The notes under the pieces: generated by a model
Told to the model about the DNA's origin: nothing
Seen by the model: the letters and a program-made list of their open reading frames with translations, nothing else
Database searches by the model: none
Position numbers and translations under genes: made by a program
In this document: piece after piece, positions 52,376 to 60,417 of the stretch
Layout: every line of letters begins with the position of its first letter
Numbering within the stretch: position 1 is the first letter of the stretch
NCBI RefSeq assembly: GCF_011045025.1
Contig: NZ_JAAKZX010000026.1
Span: forward strand, 1 to 64,000
Length of the DNA stretch: 64,000 nt
Direction of reading: 5' to 3'
DNA from: Streptomyces ureilyticus
GTDB lineage: Bacteria; Actinomycetota; Actinomycetes; Streptomycetales; Streptomycetaceae

Positions 52376-53272
52376 TCATCCCTTCACCGCCCCGGCGCTG
52401 AAGCCCGTGATCAGCCACTTCTGGATGAAGGCGAAGACGATCACGACGGGCACGGCCGCGATGATGCCGCCCGCGGCGAGGGCGCCCAGGTCGACGCTGT
52501 CGGCGCTCATCAGGCTGTTGAGGCCGACGGGGATCGTCTGCTTGTCCTGGTTGCTGAGGAACATCAGGGCGAACAGGAAGTGGTTCCAGGAGTGCACGAA
52601 GGCGAAGGAGCCGACGGCGATCAGGCCCGGCCGCAGCATGGGCAGGACGATGACCCGGAAGGCGGTGAGGCGGTTGCAGCCGTCGACCCAGGCGGCCTCT
52701 TCGAGGGAGTACGGGACGTTCCGGATGAAGCCGCTGATCAGGATCATCGACAGCGGCAGCTGGAAGACGGTCTCGGCGATGATGACGCTGCCCAGCGAGT
52801 TGATCATCTGGAGCTCGGCGAAGATCTGGAACAGCGGAACCAGGAGCAGTGCGCCCGGCACGAACTGGGAGCAGAGCAGCGCCAGCATGAAGGCACGCTT
52901 GATCTTGAAGTTGAAGCGGGCGAGGGCGTAGCCGCCGGCGAGCGCCACCAGCGTAGTCATCACGAGGGTGGCGATGCCGACGTAGACGCTGTTCTCGAAG
53001 TACGTGCCGAAGCTGCGCTCGGTCCACACCTTCTCGAAGTGCTGGAAGGTCATGGGCCAGGGCACGAGCGAAGTCGAGCCGGGCTTGCGCAGGGCGAACA
53101 GGAGGATCCAGTAGAAGGGGATGAGCGTGAAGAGCAGATAGGCGCCGAGGGGGAAGTAGATCTGCCAGCGCGGGACTTCGTCCCAGGCGCGGCGCCGCTT
53201 GGCCGGGCGCTGCGGTGCGGGAGCCTCGTCCTGGGGAGCGGGAGCCGTCATGGTGGCCTCTGTGGTGCTCAC
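52376..53272 (-). CDS. Carbohydrate ABC transporter permease (MalG-type)
   Basis: A 298-residue permease of the MalG family with six membrane helices. The EAA loop that docks the ATPase is EEAAWVDGCNRLTAFRVIVLP (about residues 190-210). The N-terminus is Pro/Ala/Gln-rich and cytoplasmic. GTG 53272 overlaps the stop of the MalF-type gene (GTGA), so the permeases are made together. It imports the sugars captured by the binding protein at 45855-47216. Confidence 0.93.
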   Translation of the reverse strand: MSTTEATMTAPAPQDEAPAPQRPAKRRRAWDEVPRWQIYFPLGAYLLFTLIPFYWILLFALRKPGSTSLVPWPMTFQHFEKVWTERSFGTYFENSVYVGIATLVMTTLVALAGGYALARFNFKIKRAFMLALLCSQFVPGALLLVPLFQIFAELQMINSLGSVIIAETVFQLPLSMILISGFIRNVPYSLEEAAWVDGCNRLTAFRVIVLPMLRPGLIAVGSFAFVHSWNHFLFALMFLSNQDKQTIPVGLNSLMSADSVDLGALAAGGIIAAVPVVIVFAFIQKWLITGFSAGAVKG

Positions 53273-54204
53273 TTGTCGTCACCTCCGAACTTGCTCAGCC
53301 GCAGATAGACGATCGAGCAGAAGAGCAGAATCACGAACGCCACGGTCGTCAGGGCCGACGCGTAGCCGAAGTTGTGGGCGTCGACGCTGGTGTTGGCGAT
53401 ATAGAGCGGGAGTGTCGTCGTGGCTCCCGCGGGTCCGCCGCCGGTGAGCGTGTAGAGCAGGTCGACGTTGTTGAACTCCCACACCGCGCGCAGCAGCGTG
53501 GACAGGATGATGGCGTCCTTCAGGTGCGGCAGCGTGATGTGCAAGAACTGCTTGAAGCGGCTCGCCCCGTCGACCTCGGCGGCCTCGTACAGGTCCTTCG
53601 AGACGGACTGGAGGTCGGCGAGGATGAGGATCGCGAAGAAGGGGACGCCACGCCAGAGGTCGGCGACGATCGCCGCCGGGAACACCGTTGAGGTGTCGGA
53701 CAGCCAGCTCGTGCCGTAGTCACCGATGCCCATGTCCGCGAGGTAACGCGTAATGCCTGTCTGGGAGTTGTAGAGCAGCACCCAGATCGCGGAGGTCAGC
53801 ACACCGGACACGGCCCACGGGGAGAAGACCATGGCGCGGCCGATCGACCGTCCCACGAAGGTCTGGTTGACGATCAGCGCGAGCGCCAGGCCGAACATCA
53901 GCTGAAGGCCCACCTCGACGAAGACCCACTTGGCGCTGAAGATCAGCGTGTCCCAGAAGATCGGGTCCTCGGTGAAGGCGTGCACGAAGTTCTCGAAGCC
54001 CGCGTAGCCGTTCCGCCACGGCTTGGTGGGGTTGTAGTCCTGCAGGCTGTAGTAGAAGACGCTCAGCACCGGATAGGCGATGAAGCCGAGCATCAGCAGT
54101 CCCGCCGGCGCGATCAGCAGATACGGGAGCCTGCGTGGCGTGGCTGAGCCGCGGCGCCGCCGGTGTGGCGCGGGCTTTTTCGCCACGGCTGCGGCTTGGG
54201 CCAT
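53269..54204 (-). CDS. Carbohydrate ABC transporter permease (MalF-type)
   Basis: A 311-residue permease of the MalF family. Six membrane helices are spread along the chain, starting with LPYLLIAPAGLLMLGFIAYPVLSVFYYSL. The EAA loop is YEAAEVDGASRFKQFLHITLP (about 203-223). ATG 54204 is taken as start because it begins the typical basic N-terminus; the frame upstream is a low-complexity repeat. First permease of the pair, 145 nt after the dehydratase gene with a degenerate tandem repeat in between. Confidence 0.92.
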   Translation of the reverse strand: MAQAAAVAKKPAPHRRRRGSATPRRLPYLLIAPAGLLMLGFIAYPVLSVFYYSLQDYNPTKPWRNGYAGFENFVHAFTEDPIFWDTLIFSAKWVFVEVGLQLMFGLALALIVNQTFVGRSIGRAMVFSPWAVSGVLTSAIWVLLYNSQTGITRYLADMGIGDYGTSWLSDTSTVFPAAIVADLWRGVPFFAILILADLQSVSKDLYEAAEVDGASRFKQFLHITLPHLKDAIILSTLLRAVWEFNNVDLLYTLTGGGPAGATTTLPLYIANTSVDAHNFGYASALTTVAFVILLFCSIVYLRLSKFGGDDK

Positions 54205-54230
54205 GACTGTTCTCCGTTCTCGGGGGTGCG

Positions 54231-54334
54231 GGTGGTGCTGTGCGCGCTCGCTCGTGCTGTGCGCTTGGTGCGCTGTGCTGGTGCGCCTAGTGCGCTGTGC
54301 TGGTGCGCTGTGCTTGCGCGCTTGGTGCGCTGTT
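54231..54334. repeat. Degenerate tandem repeat rich in GTGCGCTGTGCTG
   Basis: At least three copies of GTGCGCTGTGCTG or a near match occur between 54269 and 54315, in a longer run of TGCGC/GTGCT motifs filling the gap between the permease and dehydratase genes, which belong to one operon. Confidence 0.75.
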
Positions 54335-54349
54335 GCTTCGGTGGTTCGC

Positions 54350-56110
54350 TCAGCCCGCGTACGGGTCCGGCACTTTGCCCGGCTTGGCCAGGAAGGCGAA
54401 GTCGCAGCCGGTGTCGGCCTGGGTGATCTGTTCGTTGTAGAGCGCTCCGTAACCGCGCTCATAGCGCTCGGGCGGCGGCGTCCAGGCCGCCCTGCGCTGC
54501 TCCAACTCGTCGTCGATTACGTTGAGTTGAAGGGTTCGCGCTTCGACGTCGAGGGTGACGGTGTCCCCGGTCCGTACGAGCGCGAGCGGTCCGCCGATGT
54601 ACGACTCCGGCGCCACGTGCAGCACACACGCGCCGTAACTGGTGCCGCTCATGCGGGCGTCGGAGATCCGCACCATGTCCCGTACGCCTTGCTTCAGCAG
54701 GTGGTCGGGGATCGGCAGCATGCCGTACTCGGGCATACCGGGACCGCCCTTGGGACCGGAGTTGCGCAGTACCAGCACGCTGTCGGCGGTGATGCCCAAC
54801 TCCGGGTCGTTGATGGTGCGTTGCATGGTCTTGTAGTCGTCGAAGACGACCGCGGGGCCGGTGTGCTTGAGCAGGTGCGGCTCGGCGGCGATGTGCTTGA
54901 TGACGGCGCCGTCGGGGCAGAGGTTGCCGCGCAGGACCGCGACCCCGCCCTCGTCGGCGACCGGGTTGTGGCGCGGGCGGATCACGTCGTCGTTGTGCAC
55001 CTGAGCTGATGCGAGCTGCTCGCGCATGCTGTCGTGGGACACCGTCGGCCGGTCCAGATGCAGCAGATCGGTGATCCGCGACAGGAAGCCGGGCAGCCCG
55101 CCCGCGAAGTGGAAGTCCTCCATCAGGTACGTACGCCCGCCGGGCCGTACGTTCGCCAGCACCGGCACCGTACGGGCGATCCGGTCGAAGTCGTCCAGCG
55201 TGAGCCGTACGCCGGCCCGCCCAGCCATGGCGATCAGATGGATGACCGCGTTCGTGGATCCGCCAAGACCCAGGACGGTGGTCACGGCGTCGTCGAAGGC
55301 CTCCTGGGTGAGGAGGTCGGACAACTTCCGGTCCCTGCGGACGAGTTCGACGATCCTCAGTCCGGAGGCCGCGGCCATCCGGTCGTGCCCGGAGTCGACG
55401 GCGGGGATGCTGGACGCGCCCGGCACGGTGACGCCGAGGGCCTCGGCGGCGGCCGTCAGCGTCGACGCGGTACCCATGGTCATGCAGTGGCCGGGCGAGC
55501 GGGCGAGTCCGCTCTCGAGCTCGGTCATCTCGCAGTCGCCGATGAGCCCGGCCCGCTTGTCGTCCCAGTACTTCCACATGTCGGTGCCGGAGCCCAGGAC
55601 TTCGTTGCGCCAGTGGCCCGGCAGCATGGGCCCGGCGGGCACGAAGACGGCGGGGAGGTCGACGCTCGCGGCGCCCATGAGCAGGGCGGGCGTGGACTTG
55701 TCGCAGCCGCCCATCAGCACCGCACCGTCCACCGGATACGACCGCAGCAGCTCCTCGGTCTCCATCGCGAGCATGTTGCGGTAGAGCATCGGGGTCGGCT
55801 TCTGGAAGGTCTCGGAGAGGGTGGAGACGGGGAATTCGAGGGGGAATCCGCCGGCCTGCCACACGCCGCGCTTGACCGCCTGGGCGCGATCCCTCAGGTG
55901 TACGTGGCAGGGGTTGATGTCACTCCACGTGTTGAGGATCGCGATGACCGGCTTGCCCAGGTGCTCCTCGGGGAGGTAGCCGAGCTGGCGGGTGCGGGCG
56001 CGGTGGCTGAAGGACCGCAGGCCTTCGGTCCCGTACCACTGGTGGCTGCGCAACTTCCTTGCGGCGTCGGCTGTTTCGCCCGCTCCGGCCTGTGGTCCGG
56101 TGTCGGTCAT
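54350..56110 (-). CDS. IlvD/Edd family sugar-acid dehydratase (arabonate dehydratase-like)
   Basis: A 586-residue iron-sulfur dehydratase. The cluster cysteines lie in NPCHVH (about residue 67), GGCDKSTPA (about 135) and SPGHCMTMGTAST (about 205), and the ADARMSGTSYGACVLHV block near 485 is diagnostic. The sequence follows the branch acting on pentonates and hexonates (for example L-arabonate, D-galactonate) rather than the branched-chain amino-acid enzyme; substrate is inferred. Its ATG 56110 overlaps the stop of the DHDPS-family gene (ATGA). Product would be a 2-keto-3-deoxy acid. Confidence 0.88.
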   Translation of the reverse strand: MTDTGPQAGAGETADAARKLRSHQWYGTEGLRSFSHRARTRQLGYLPEEHLGKPVIAILNTWSDINPCHVHLRDRAQAVKRGVWQAGGFPLEFPVSTLSETFQKPTPMLYRNMLAMETEELLRSYPVDGAVLMGGCDKSTPALLMGAASVDLPAVFVPAGPMLPGHWRNEVLGSGTDMWKYWDDKRAGLIGDCEMTELESGLARSPGHCMTMGTASTLTAAAEALGVTVPGASSIPAVDSGHDRMAAASGLRIVELVRRDRKLSDLLTQEAFDDAVTTVLGLGGSTNAVIHLIAMAGRAGVRLTLDDFDRIARTVPVLANVRPGGRTYLMEDFHFAGGLPGFLSRITDLLHLDRPTVSHDSMREQLASAQVHNDDVIRPRHNPVADEGGVAVLRGNLCPDGAVIKHIAAEPHLLKHTGPAVVFDDYKTMQRTINDPELGITADSVLVLRNSGPKGGPGMPEYGMLPIPDHLLKQGVRDMVRISDARMSGTSYGACVLHVAPESYIGGPLALVRTGDTVTLDVEARTLQLNVIDDELEQRRAAWTPPPERYERGYGALYNEQITQADTGCDFAFLAKPGKVPDPYAG

Positions 56111-57018
56111 ATGGACCACCCCGCGGCGATGGCGGCGACTTCGGCGCGCTCCGGCTCGGGCAGCAGGTGGCTCGGCGGCCGGACGTCGCGACGGCACAGA
56201 CCCAGCGAGGCCAGAGCCTCCTTGACCACGGTCACGTTGTTGGCGGAGCCGTTGGCCCCGCGCAGTTCCTCGAAGCGGCGGATCTGCTCCCACACCTTCA
56301 TGGCGCCGGCGTAGTCGCCCGATCGAAGCGCTTCGATCATGTTCAGCGAAACGGACGGGGCGACGTTCACAAGACCCGAGGTGAAGCCGGTCGCGCCCGC
56401 CGAGAAGTACGAGGGCGCGTACGGCTCGGCGAGCCCCGCGACCCAGACGAAGCGCTCCAGCCCCGCGTCCCGCGCGAAGGCGGCGAAGCGGGCCGCGTCC
56501 GGCACGGCGTACTTCACGCCGATGACGTTCGGGCAATCGTCGGCCAGTTCGGCGAGCCGGGCGCCGAGGAGTTGGGCGTTGCGGATGTACGGGACGACGC
56601 CCAGCTCGGGGACGGCTTCGGCGATCGCCCGGTGGTAGTCGACCCAGCCGCTCTGCGCAACGTACGGATGCACCGGCTGATGGACCATCACCATCTGAGC
56701 CCCGCGGTCGCGGGCGTGCCGCGCGGAGGCGACGGCGCTCGGCACATCGTGCCCGACCCCGACCACGATGACGGCCCGCTCGCCCGCCTCTTCGATGGTC
56801 AACTCCGTGACCAGGCGGCGTTCTTCAGGGCTCAGAGCGTAGAACTCGCCGGTGTTGCCGTTCGGCGTGAGCGTGCGGACGCCGCCCTCGAGCAGGCGGC
56901 CAAGGAGGGCCCGATGGCTGTCCTGGTCGACGGAGCCGTCCTCGGCGAAGGGGGTCACCGGGATCGCCACCACATCGGCCAGCGCCGCCCGCTCCGTCTC
57001 GAACGTCGCGCTGCTCAC
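56107..57018 (-). CDS. DHDPS/NanA family lyase or dehydratase
   Basis: A 303-residue Schiff-base aldolase-family protein. The catalytic Lys is in NVIGVKYAVPD (about residue 172), and GNTGEFYALSPEER (near 54) is the family GNTGE loop. Members include 2-keto-3-deoxy-gluconate aldolase, 2-keto-3-deoxy-arabinonate dehydratase and 5-keto-4-deoxy-glucarate dehydratase, all acting after the IlvD/Edd step. Which one applies here is not decidable by eye. GTG 57018 overlaps the GntR stop (GTGA) and its own stop overlaps the dehydratase start, so the three genes are coupled. Confidence 0.87.
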   Translation of the reverse strand: MSSATFETERAALADVVAIPVTPFAEDGSVDQDSHRALLGRLLEGGVRTLTPNGNTGEFYALSPEERRLVTELTIEEAGERAVIVVGVGHDVPSAVASARHARDRGAQMVMVHQPVHPYVAQSGWVDYHRAIAEAVPELGVVPYIRNAQLLGARLAELADDCPNVIGVKYAVPDAARFAAFARDAGLERFVWVAGLAEPYAPSYFSAGATGFTSGLVNVAPSVSLNMIEALRSGDYAGAMKVWEQIRRFEELRGANGSANNVTVVKEALASLGLCRRDVRPPSHLLPEPERAEVAAIAAGWSI

Positions 57019-57671
57019 TGCTGCTCCCCCTCTCCCTGGGCCCCGGGAAAGGCCCGGTGCACGAACGACGCGATGTGCGAGTGCAGGGCGCGGGCCGCGC
57101 CGTCCGAGTCGCCGTCGAGGGCGAGCCGCAGGATCTCCCGGTGCTCGCCCGCCTCCCGCTCCCAGGAGGGGTTGGCGGCCCAGGCGACCGCGGAGACCAG
57201 GGCGGCCTGGTCGCGCACCTCGTCGAGCATCCGGCCGAGCAGCGGGTTGCCGCAGGGGACGTACAGGGCGCGGTGGAACTCCCGGTTGGCCAGGGAGCGT
57301 TGGGCGGTGTCGGTGGCGGCGTCCGCGCGTTCCAGCGCGTCGCGCGCCGTGTCGAGGGAGGCGCCGCGCTGCACGGAGCGGCGCAGGGCCTCCGGCTCGA
57401 GGAGCAGCCGCACGTCGTACACCTCGCGCGCCATGTCCGCGTCCACCATGCGCACCGTGACGCCCTTGTACTGGTTCATCACGACGAGCCCCGTGCCGGC
57501 CAGGGTCTTCAACGCCTCCCGCACGGGGGTCTTGGACACCCCGAACTGTGCGGCCAGCTCCGTCTCGACCAGGGCCTGACCGGGCGTCAACTGCCCGGTG
57601 AGGATGCGGTGTTTGATCCCCTCCAGCACGTACTGCGTGCGGGACGGAATCGGGGTGGGCACAGAGGTCAT
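57015..57671 (-). CDS. GntR family regulator (FadR-type, FCD domain)
   Basis: A 218-residue regulator. The winged helix (residues ~8-75) reads LEGIKHRILTGQLTPGQALV, then FGVSKTPVREALKTLAGTGL. The FCD helical domain (85-215) includes REVYDVRLLLEPEALRRSV and metal-ligand positions. It heads the operon through to GH43 and probably represses it until a sugar-acid binds. Candidate operators lie just upstream. ATG 57671 is preferred; the frame extends to 57698. Confidence 0.93.
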   Translation of the reverse strand: MTSVPTPIPSRTQYVLEGIKHRILTGQLTPGQALVETELAAQFGVSKTPVREALKTLAGTGLVVMNQYKGVTVRMVDADMAREVYDVRLLLEPEALRRSVQRGASLDTARDALERADAATDTAQRSLANREFHRALYVPCGNPLLGRMLDEVRDQAALVSAVAWAANPSWEREAGEHREILRLALDGDSDGAARALHSHIASFVHRAFPGAQGEGEQQ

Positions 57672-57768
57672 GCGCGCCTCTCGGATCTCATCGATCACTT
57701 CACGTGTCGTCGGATCACGGGACCGGACCGCGCGGGTATCTCGCGTATCTGATCTCGCGTATCGCGTC

Positions 57769-57791
57769 TCATATATGACGTACGAAGTACG
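57769..57791. promoter_or_regulatory. Two adjacent palindromes, candidate GntR operators
   Basis: TCATATATGA (57769-57778) is a perfect 10-bp palindrome, and CGTACGAAGTACG (57779-57791) is a second inverted repeat with CGTAC/GTACG arms, abutting it. They lie about 100 nt upstream of the GntR start in a region with repeated TCTCGCGTATC words. The position suits autoregulation of the operon. Confidence 0.5.
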
Positions 57792-57932
57792 ACGCGTTGA
57801 AGGTAGGAGGGCGCTGATGATTCGTCAACGCTTCTGACAGAAGTTGTTCGCGTTGACGCTCAAGAGATATCGGGGGCGGGGTCGGGCCAGGGGCGCGGAA
57901 CCTTTCGTTCGGAGGGGGCGGAACCCTTCGTT

Positions 57933-58040
57933 CAAGCCCTTGCGGTGCAGGTCAGAGGATCAGGCCCTTGCGGTGCAGGTCGGAGGCTCAGGCCCTTGCC
58001 GTCCGGCTCGAACGCTCAGGTCTTTGCCGCCCAACTCGGG
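57933..58040. repeat. 28-bp tandem repeat, about four copies, overlapping a gene's 3' end
   Basis: Units begin CAAGCCCTTGCGGTGCAGGTC (57933), CAGGCCCTTGCGGTGCAGGTC (57961), CAGGCCCTTGCCGTCCGGCTC (57989) and CAGGTCTTTGCCGCCCAACTC (58017). The last copy encodes the C-terminus and stop of the following minus-strand gene; the earlier ones lie beyond its stop codon. Similarity decays toward the gene. Confidence 0.85.
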
Positions 58041-58615
58041 TCGCGGCCGCTCAGGCCGATCGTGCGGTCCAGCAGAGGGGCCTCATCCGGTACGGGGACG
58101 GGCGGGCCGAAGATTTCGGAGCTGTCCGGGTCGCCGGCTGCGGGGGCGAGGAAGTCGTGCGACGCCTGGAGGGCCGCGGTGTCGGGGGCGTAGTCCTGGC
58201 CGGTGGCTCGGGCCAAGTCCCAGCCATGGATGACGAGTTCGTTGGTGGCGACGAGGCCCGCGACCTCGCCGGGGAGGTCGACGCCACCCGCGCGGGTCTC
58301 GCCGGTCCAGGCGGCCGGGTCGCGCCAGGCCTCGGCCAATTCGGTGAGGAGCTTGGGGAGTTCGGTACGCCAGTCGGGCGTGACGTCGGGCAGGGAGGAT
58401 CCGGGGTCCGTGTCGGTTGTCGGCCCCAGGTCCTTTCGGCCGGCGTCCCGGAAGGCACGGGCGAGCCCGACCAGGTGCCTCAGGAGATGGCGTACGGCGT
58501 ACTCCGGGCAGGGCGTCGGAGCGTCCAGCTGCTCCTCGCGCACCGCCTCCGCGAGACGCGCCACGATCAGGGCCTGCGGCCCCAGGTCAAGGGTCGTCGA
58601 TGTCGTATCAGCCAT
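58016..58615 (-). CDS. TIGR03086 family metal-binding protein (DinB-like)
   Basis: A 199-residue DinB-fold protein of the TIGR03086 group. The segments TPCPEYAVRHLLRHLVGLAR (His ligand) and VATNELVIHGWDLARATGQD (His) mark the metal site. Members are thought to be mycothiol-dependent enzymes; substrate unknown. The C-terminus (GRDPSWAAKT) is encoded by the last unit of the tandem repeat at 57933-58040. The gene stands alone, divergent from the MDR oxidoreductase. Confidence 0.88.
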   Translation of the reverse strand: MADTTSTTLDLGPQALIVARLAEAVREEQLDAPTPCPEYAVRHLLRHLVGLARAFRDAGRKDLGPTTDTDPGSSLPDVTPDWRTELPKLLTELAEAWRDPAAWTGETRAGGVDLPGEVAGLVATNELVIHGWDLARATGQDYAPDTAALQASHDFLAPAAGDPDSSEIFGPPVPVPDEAPLLDRTIGLSGRDPSWAAKT

Positions 58616-58848
58616 GCTCGGCTCCTCTTCTGACTCACGGGCTCACGGGGTCCCGGGCTCATGGGGTCATGTGGTCGCCGGGTTGTGGTCCGACGTGTAG
58701 CCCCGTCATGTAGACCGTCGGCCGTACGAAAAGTCATCGCTCCCGCTCCCGAGGTCATGCTCAGGGAGCTGGTCAGGCCTTCGACCTGCCGGGATCCTCG
58801 GAATATCCGGGACGCTCGGTGTCCGGGACCGCGAGGGGGAGCCACGCC

Positions 58849-59817
58849 ATGAAGGCGATCGTTCAGGATGCGTACGGATCAGCGGACCTTCTGCGACTGC
58901 GCGACATCGACCGCCCCGTCCCCCGCGACGACGAGGTGCTGGTCGAGGTACGCGCAGCCGGCGTCGGCCCCGAGGTGTGGCACCTCATGACGGGCCGGCC
59001 CTATGTAGCCCGCGTCGCCTTGGGGGTCCGTAAGCCCAGGAATCCGGTACGGGGCTGGGACGGCGCCGGACGCGTCGAGGCGGTCGGCGCGAAGGTGACC
59101 GACTTCAAGCCGGGCGACGAGGTCTTCGGCAACTGCGAGGGCTCGTACGCCGAGTACGCGCGCGCCAAGGCCGAAAAGCTCGCCCCCAAGCCCGCCAACC
59201 TCAGCTTCGAACAGGCCGCCGCCCTCCCCGTCTCGGGCATGACCGCCCTCCAGGCCCTGACCGGCAAGTCCCGCCCGAAGCCCGGCCAGCGAGTCCTGGT
59301 CATCGGCGCCTCCGGCGGCGTAGGAACGTACGCCGTCCAGCTGGCCACGATGTACGGCGCCGAGGTCACCGGCGTCTGCGGCCCCACTGCCACGGACTTC
59401 GTCCGCGCCCAGGGCGCCACCCACGTCCTCGACTACACCCACGAGGACATCACCGACGCCCCCCACCGCTACGACGTCATCATCGACAACGCGGGCCTCC
59501 GCCCCCTGCCTGTCCTCCGACGCGCCCTCACCCCTCACGGCACCCTGGTGATCGTCGGCGGCGAGGGCGGCACCACCTTCTTCGGTGGCATGAGCCGCGA
59601 CCTCCGCGCCGTCCTTCTCTCGCCCTTCATCAGCCAGAACCTCCGCAACCTCATCTCCATCGCGCGCCGAGAAGACCTGCTGACCCTGAAGGACCTCGCC
59701 GAGAAGGGCAAGATCACTCCGGCGATCGACCGCACGTATCCGCTTGCCGAGGCGGCTGCTGCCATCGGGCATCTGGAGTCGGGGCATCCTCGGGGGAAGC
59801 TCGTCATCACCGTCTGA
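58849..59817 (+). CDS. MDR family NAD(P)-dependent oxidoreductase (zinc-free quinone reductase type)
   Basis: A 322-residue medium-chain dehydrogenase. The catalytic domain is N-terminal (GWDGAGRVEAVGAKVTDFKP, about 66-85), and the nucleotide fold has VLVIGASGGVGTYAVQLA (about 149-166). The zinc-ligand positions of true alcohol dehydrogenases are absent, so it belongs with quinone oxidoreductases. ATG 58849 is preceded by GAGGGGGA. Reductase substrate is unknown. Confidence 0.9.
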   Translation: MKAIVQDAYGSADLLRLRDIDRPVPRDDEVLVEVRAAGVGPEVWHLMTGRPYVARVALGVRKPRNPVRGWDGAGRVEAVGAKVTDFKPGDEVFGNCEGSYAEYARAKAEKLAPKPANLSFEQAAALPVSGMTALQALTGKSRPKPGQRVLVIGASGGVGTYAVQLATMYGAEVTGVCGPTATDFVRAQGATHVLDYTHEDITDAPHRYDVIIDNAGLRPLPVLRRALTPHGTLVIVGGEGGTTFFGGMSRDLRAVLLSPFISQNLRNLISIARREDLLTLKDLAEKGKITPAIDRTYPLAEAAAAIGHLESGHPRGKLVITV

Positions 59818-59918
59818 CGCCGAGGTCTCAGTCCCCGTACAGCGCGACGGGCGTCCGGAGCCAGTCGCCATGGCTCCGGACGCCCGACCCGTCAGGCGCG
59901 GTCTGCGCCTGTCGGGAA

Positions 59919-60215
59919 TCAGCAGGTGACAACCTTGCCGTACGAACCCACGCGCCAGTTCCCGTCCCACTCATAACCGGGCTGGTACGTGTAGCAGCGG
60001 AAGTCAGGACCCCCGTTGATGACGACCTTCAGGTGCATCGTCTGACCGCAGTTGTTAGTGACCTTCACGTACTTCTCGTGCTTGATGACGTCCCGCTTGA
60101 CGCAGGCCGGAGCCGTGCCCGCCTCGGCCGCCGTGGCCGTGGGGGCCATGGCAAGGCCGCTACCCAGGACGGCGGTGGCGAGGGTGCCGAGTGCGGCGCT
60201 CTTGTGGAACTTCAT
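59919..60215 (-). CDS. Small secreted tendamistat-like protein
   Basis: A 98-residue secreted protein. Signal peptide ALGTLATAVLGSGLAMAPTATA (about 8-29). The mature ~68 residues have four Cys in two pairs (ACV...NNC and RCY...VTC) and beta-rich spacing (VVINGGPDFRCYTYQPG) like the tendamistat alpha-amylase inhibitors. The inhibitory Trp-Arg-Tyr triplet of tendamistat is not at the expected place after the first Cys; a WR pair occurs later (NWRVG). A related fold with another role is therefore possible. Expected to be extracellular. Confidence 0.6.
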   Translation of the reverse strand: MKFHKSAALGTLATAVLGSGLAMAPTATAAEAGTAPACVKRDVIKHEKYVKVTNNCGQTMHLKVVINGGPDFRCYTYQPGYEWDGNWRVGSYGKVVTC

Positions 60216-60417
60216 TGATGCGGTTCCCTTCTGGAGTACTCGGTGTGCCGACGTGAGCGGCATGTGGTGGACCACGCCGCCCGGTGCAATGCTCCGACTG
60301 TGCCGGGGTTCGGATACCGAGCGCCACGAAGATCCCCCCGTTTGGTGCCATCTGGGATGTCCCACACTCTGACCTGCTGAGACGTGGTAGTGGGTGACGC
60401 AATCGTGGGACGGGGCG

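Noticed and set aside
57933..58040. CRISPR array
   Set aside because: The ~28-bp units abut without spacers and drift in sequence toward the gene.
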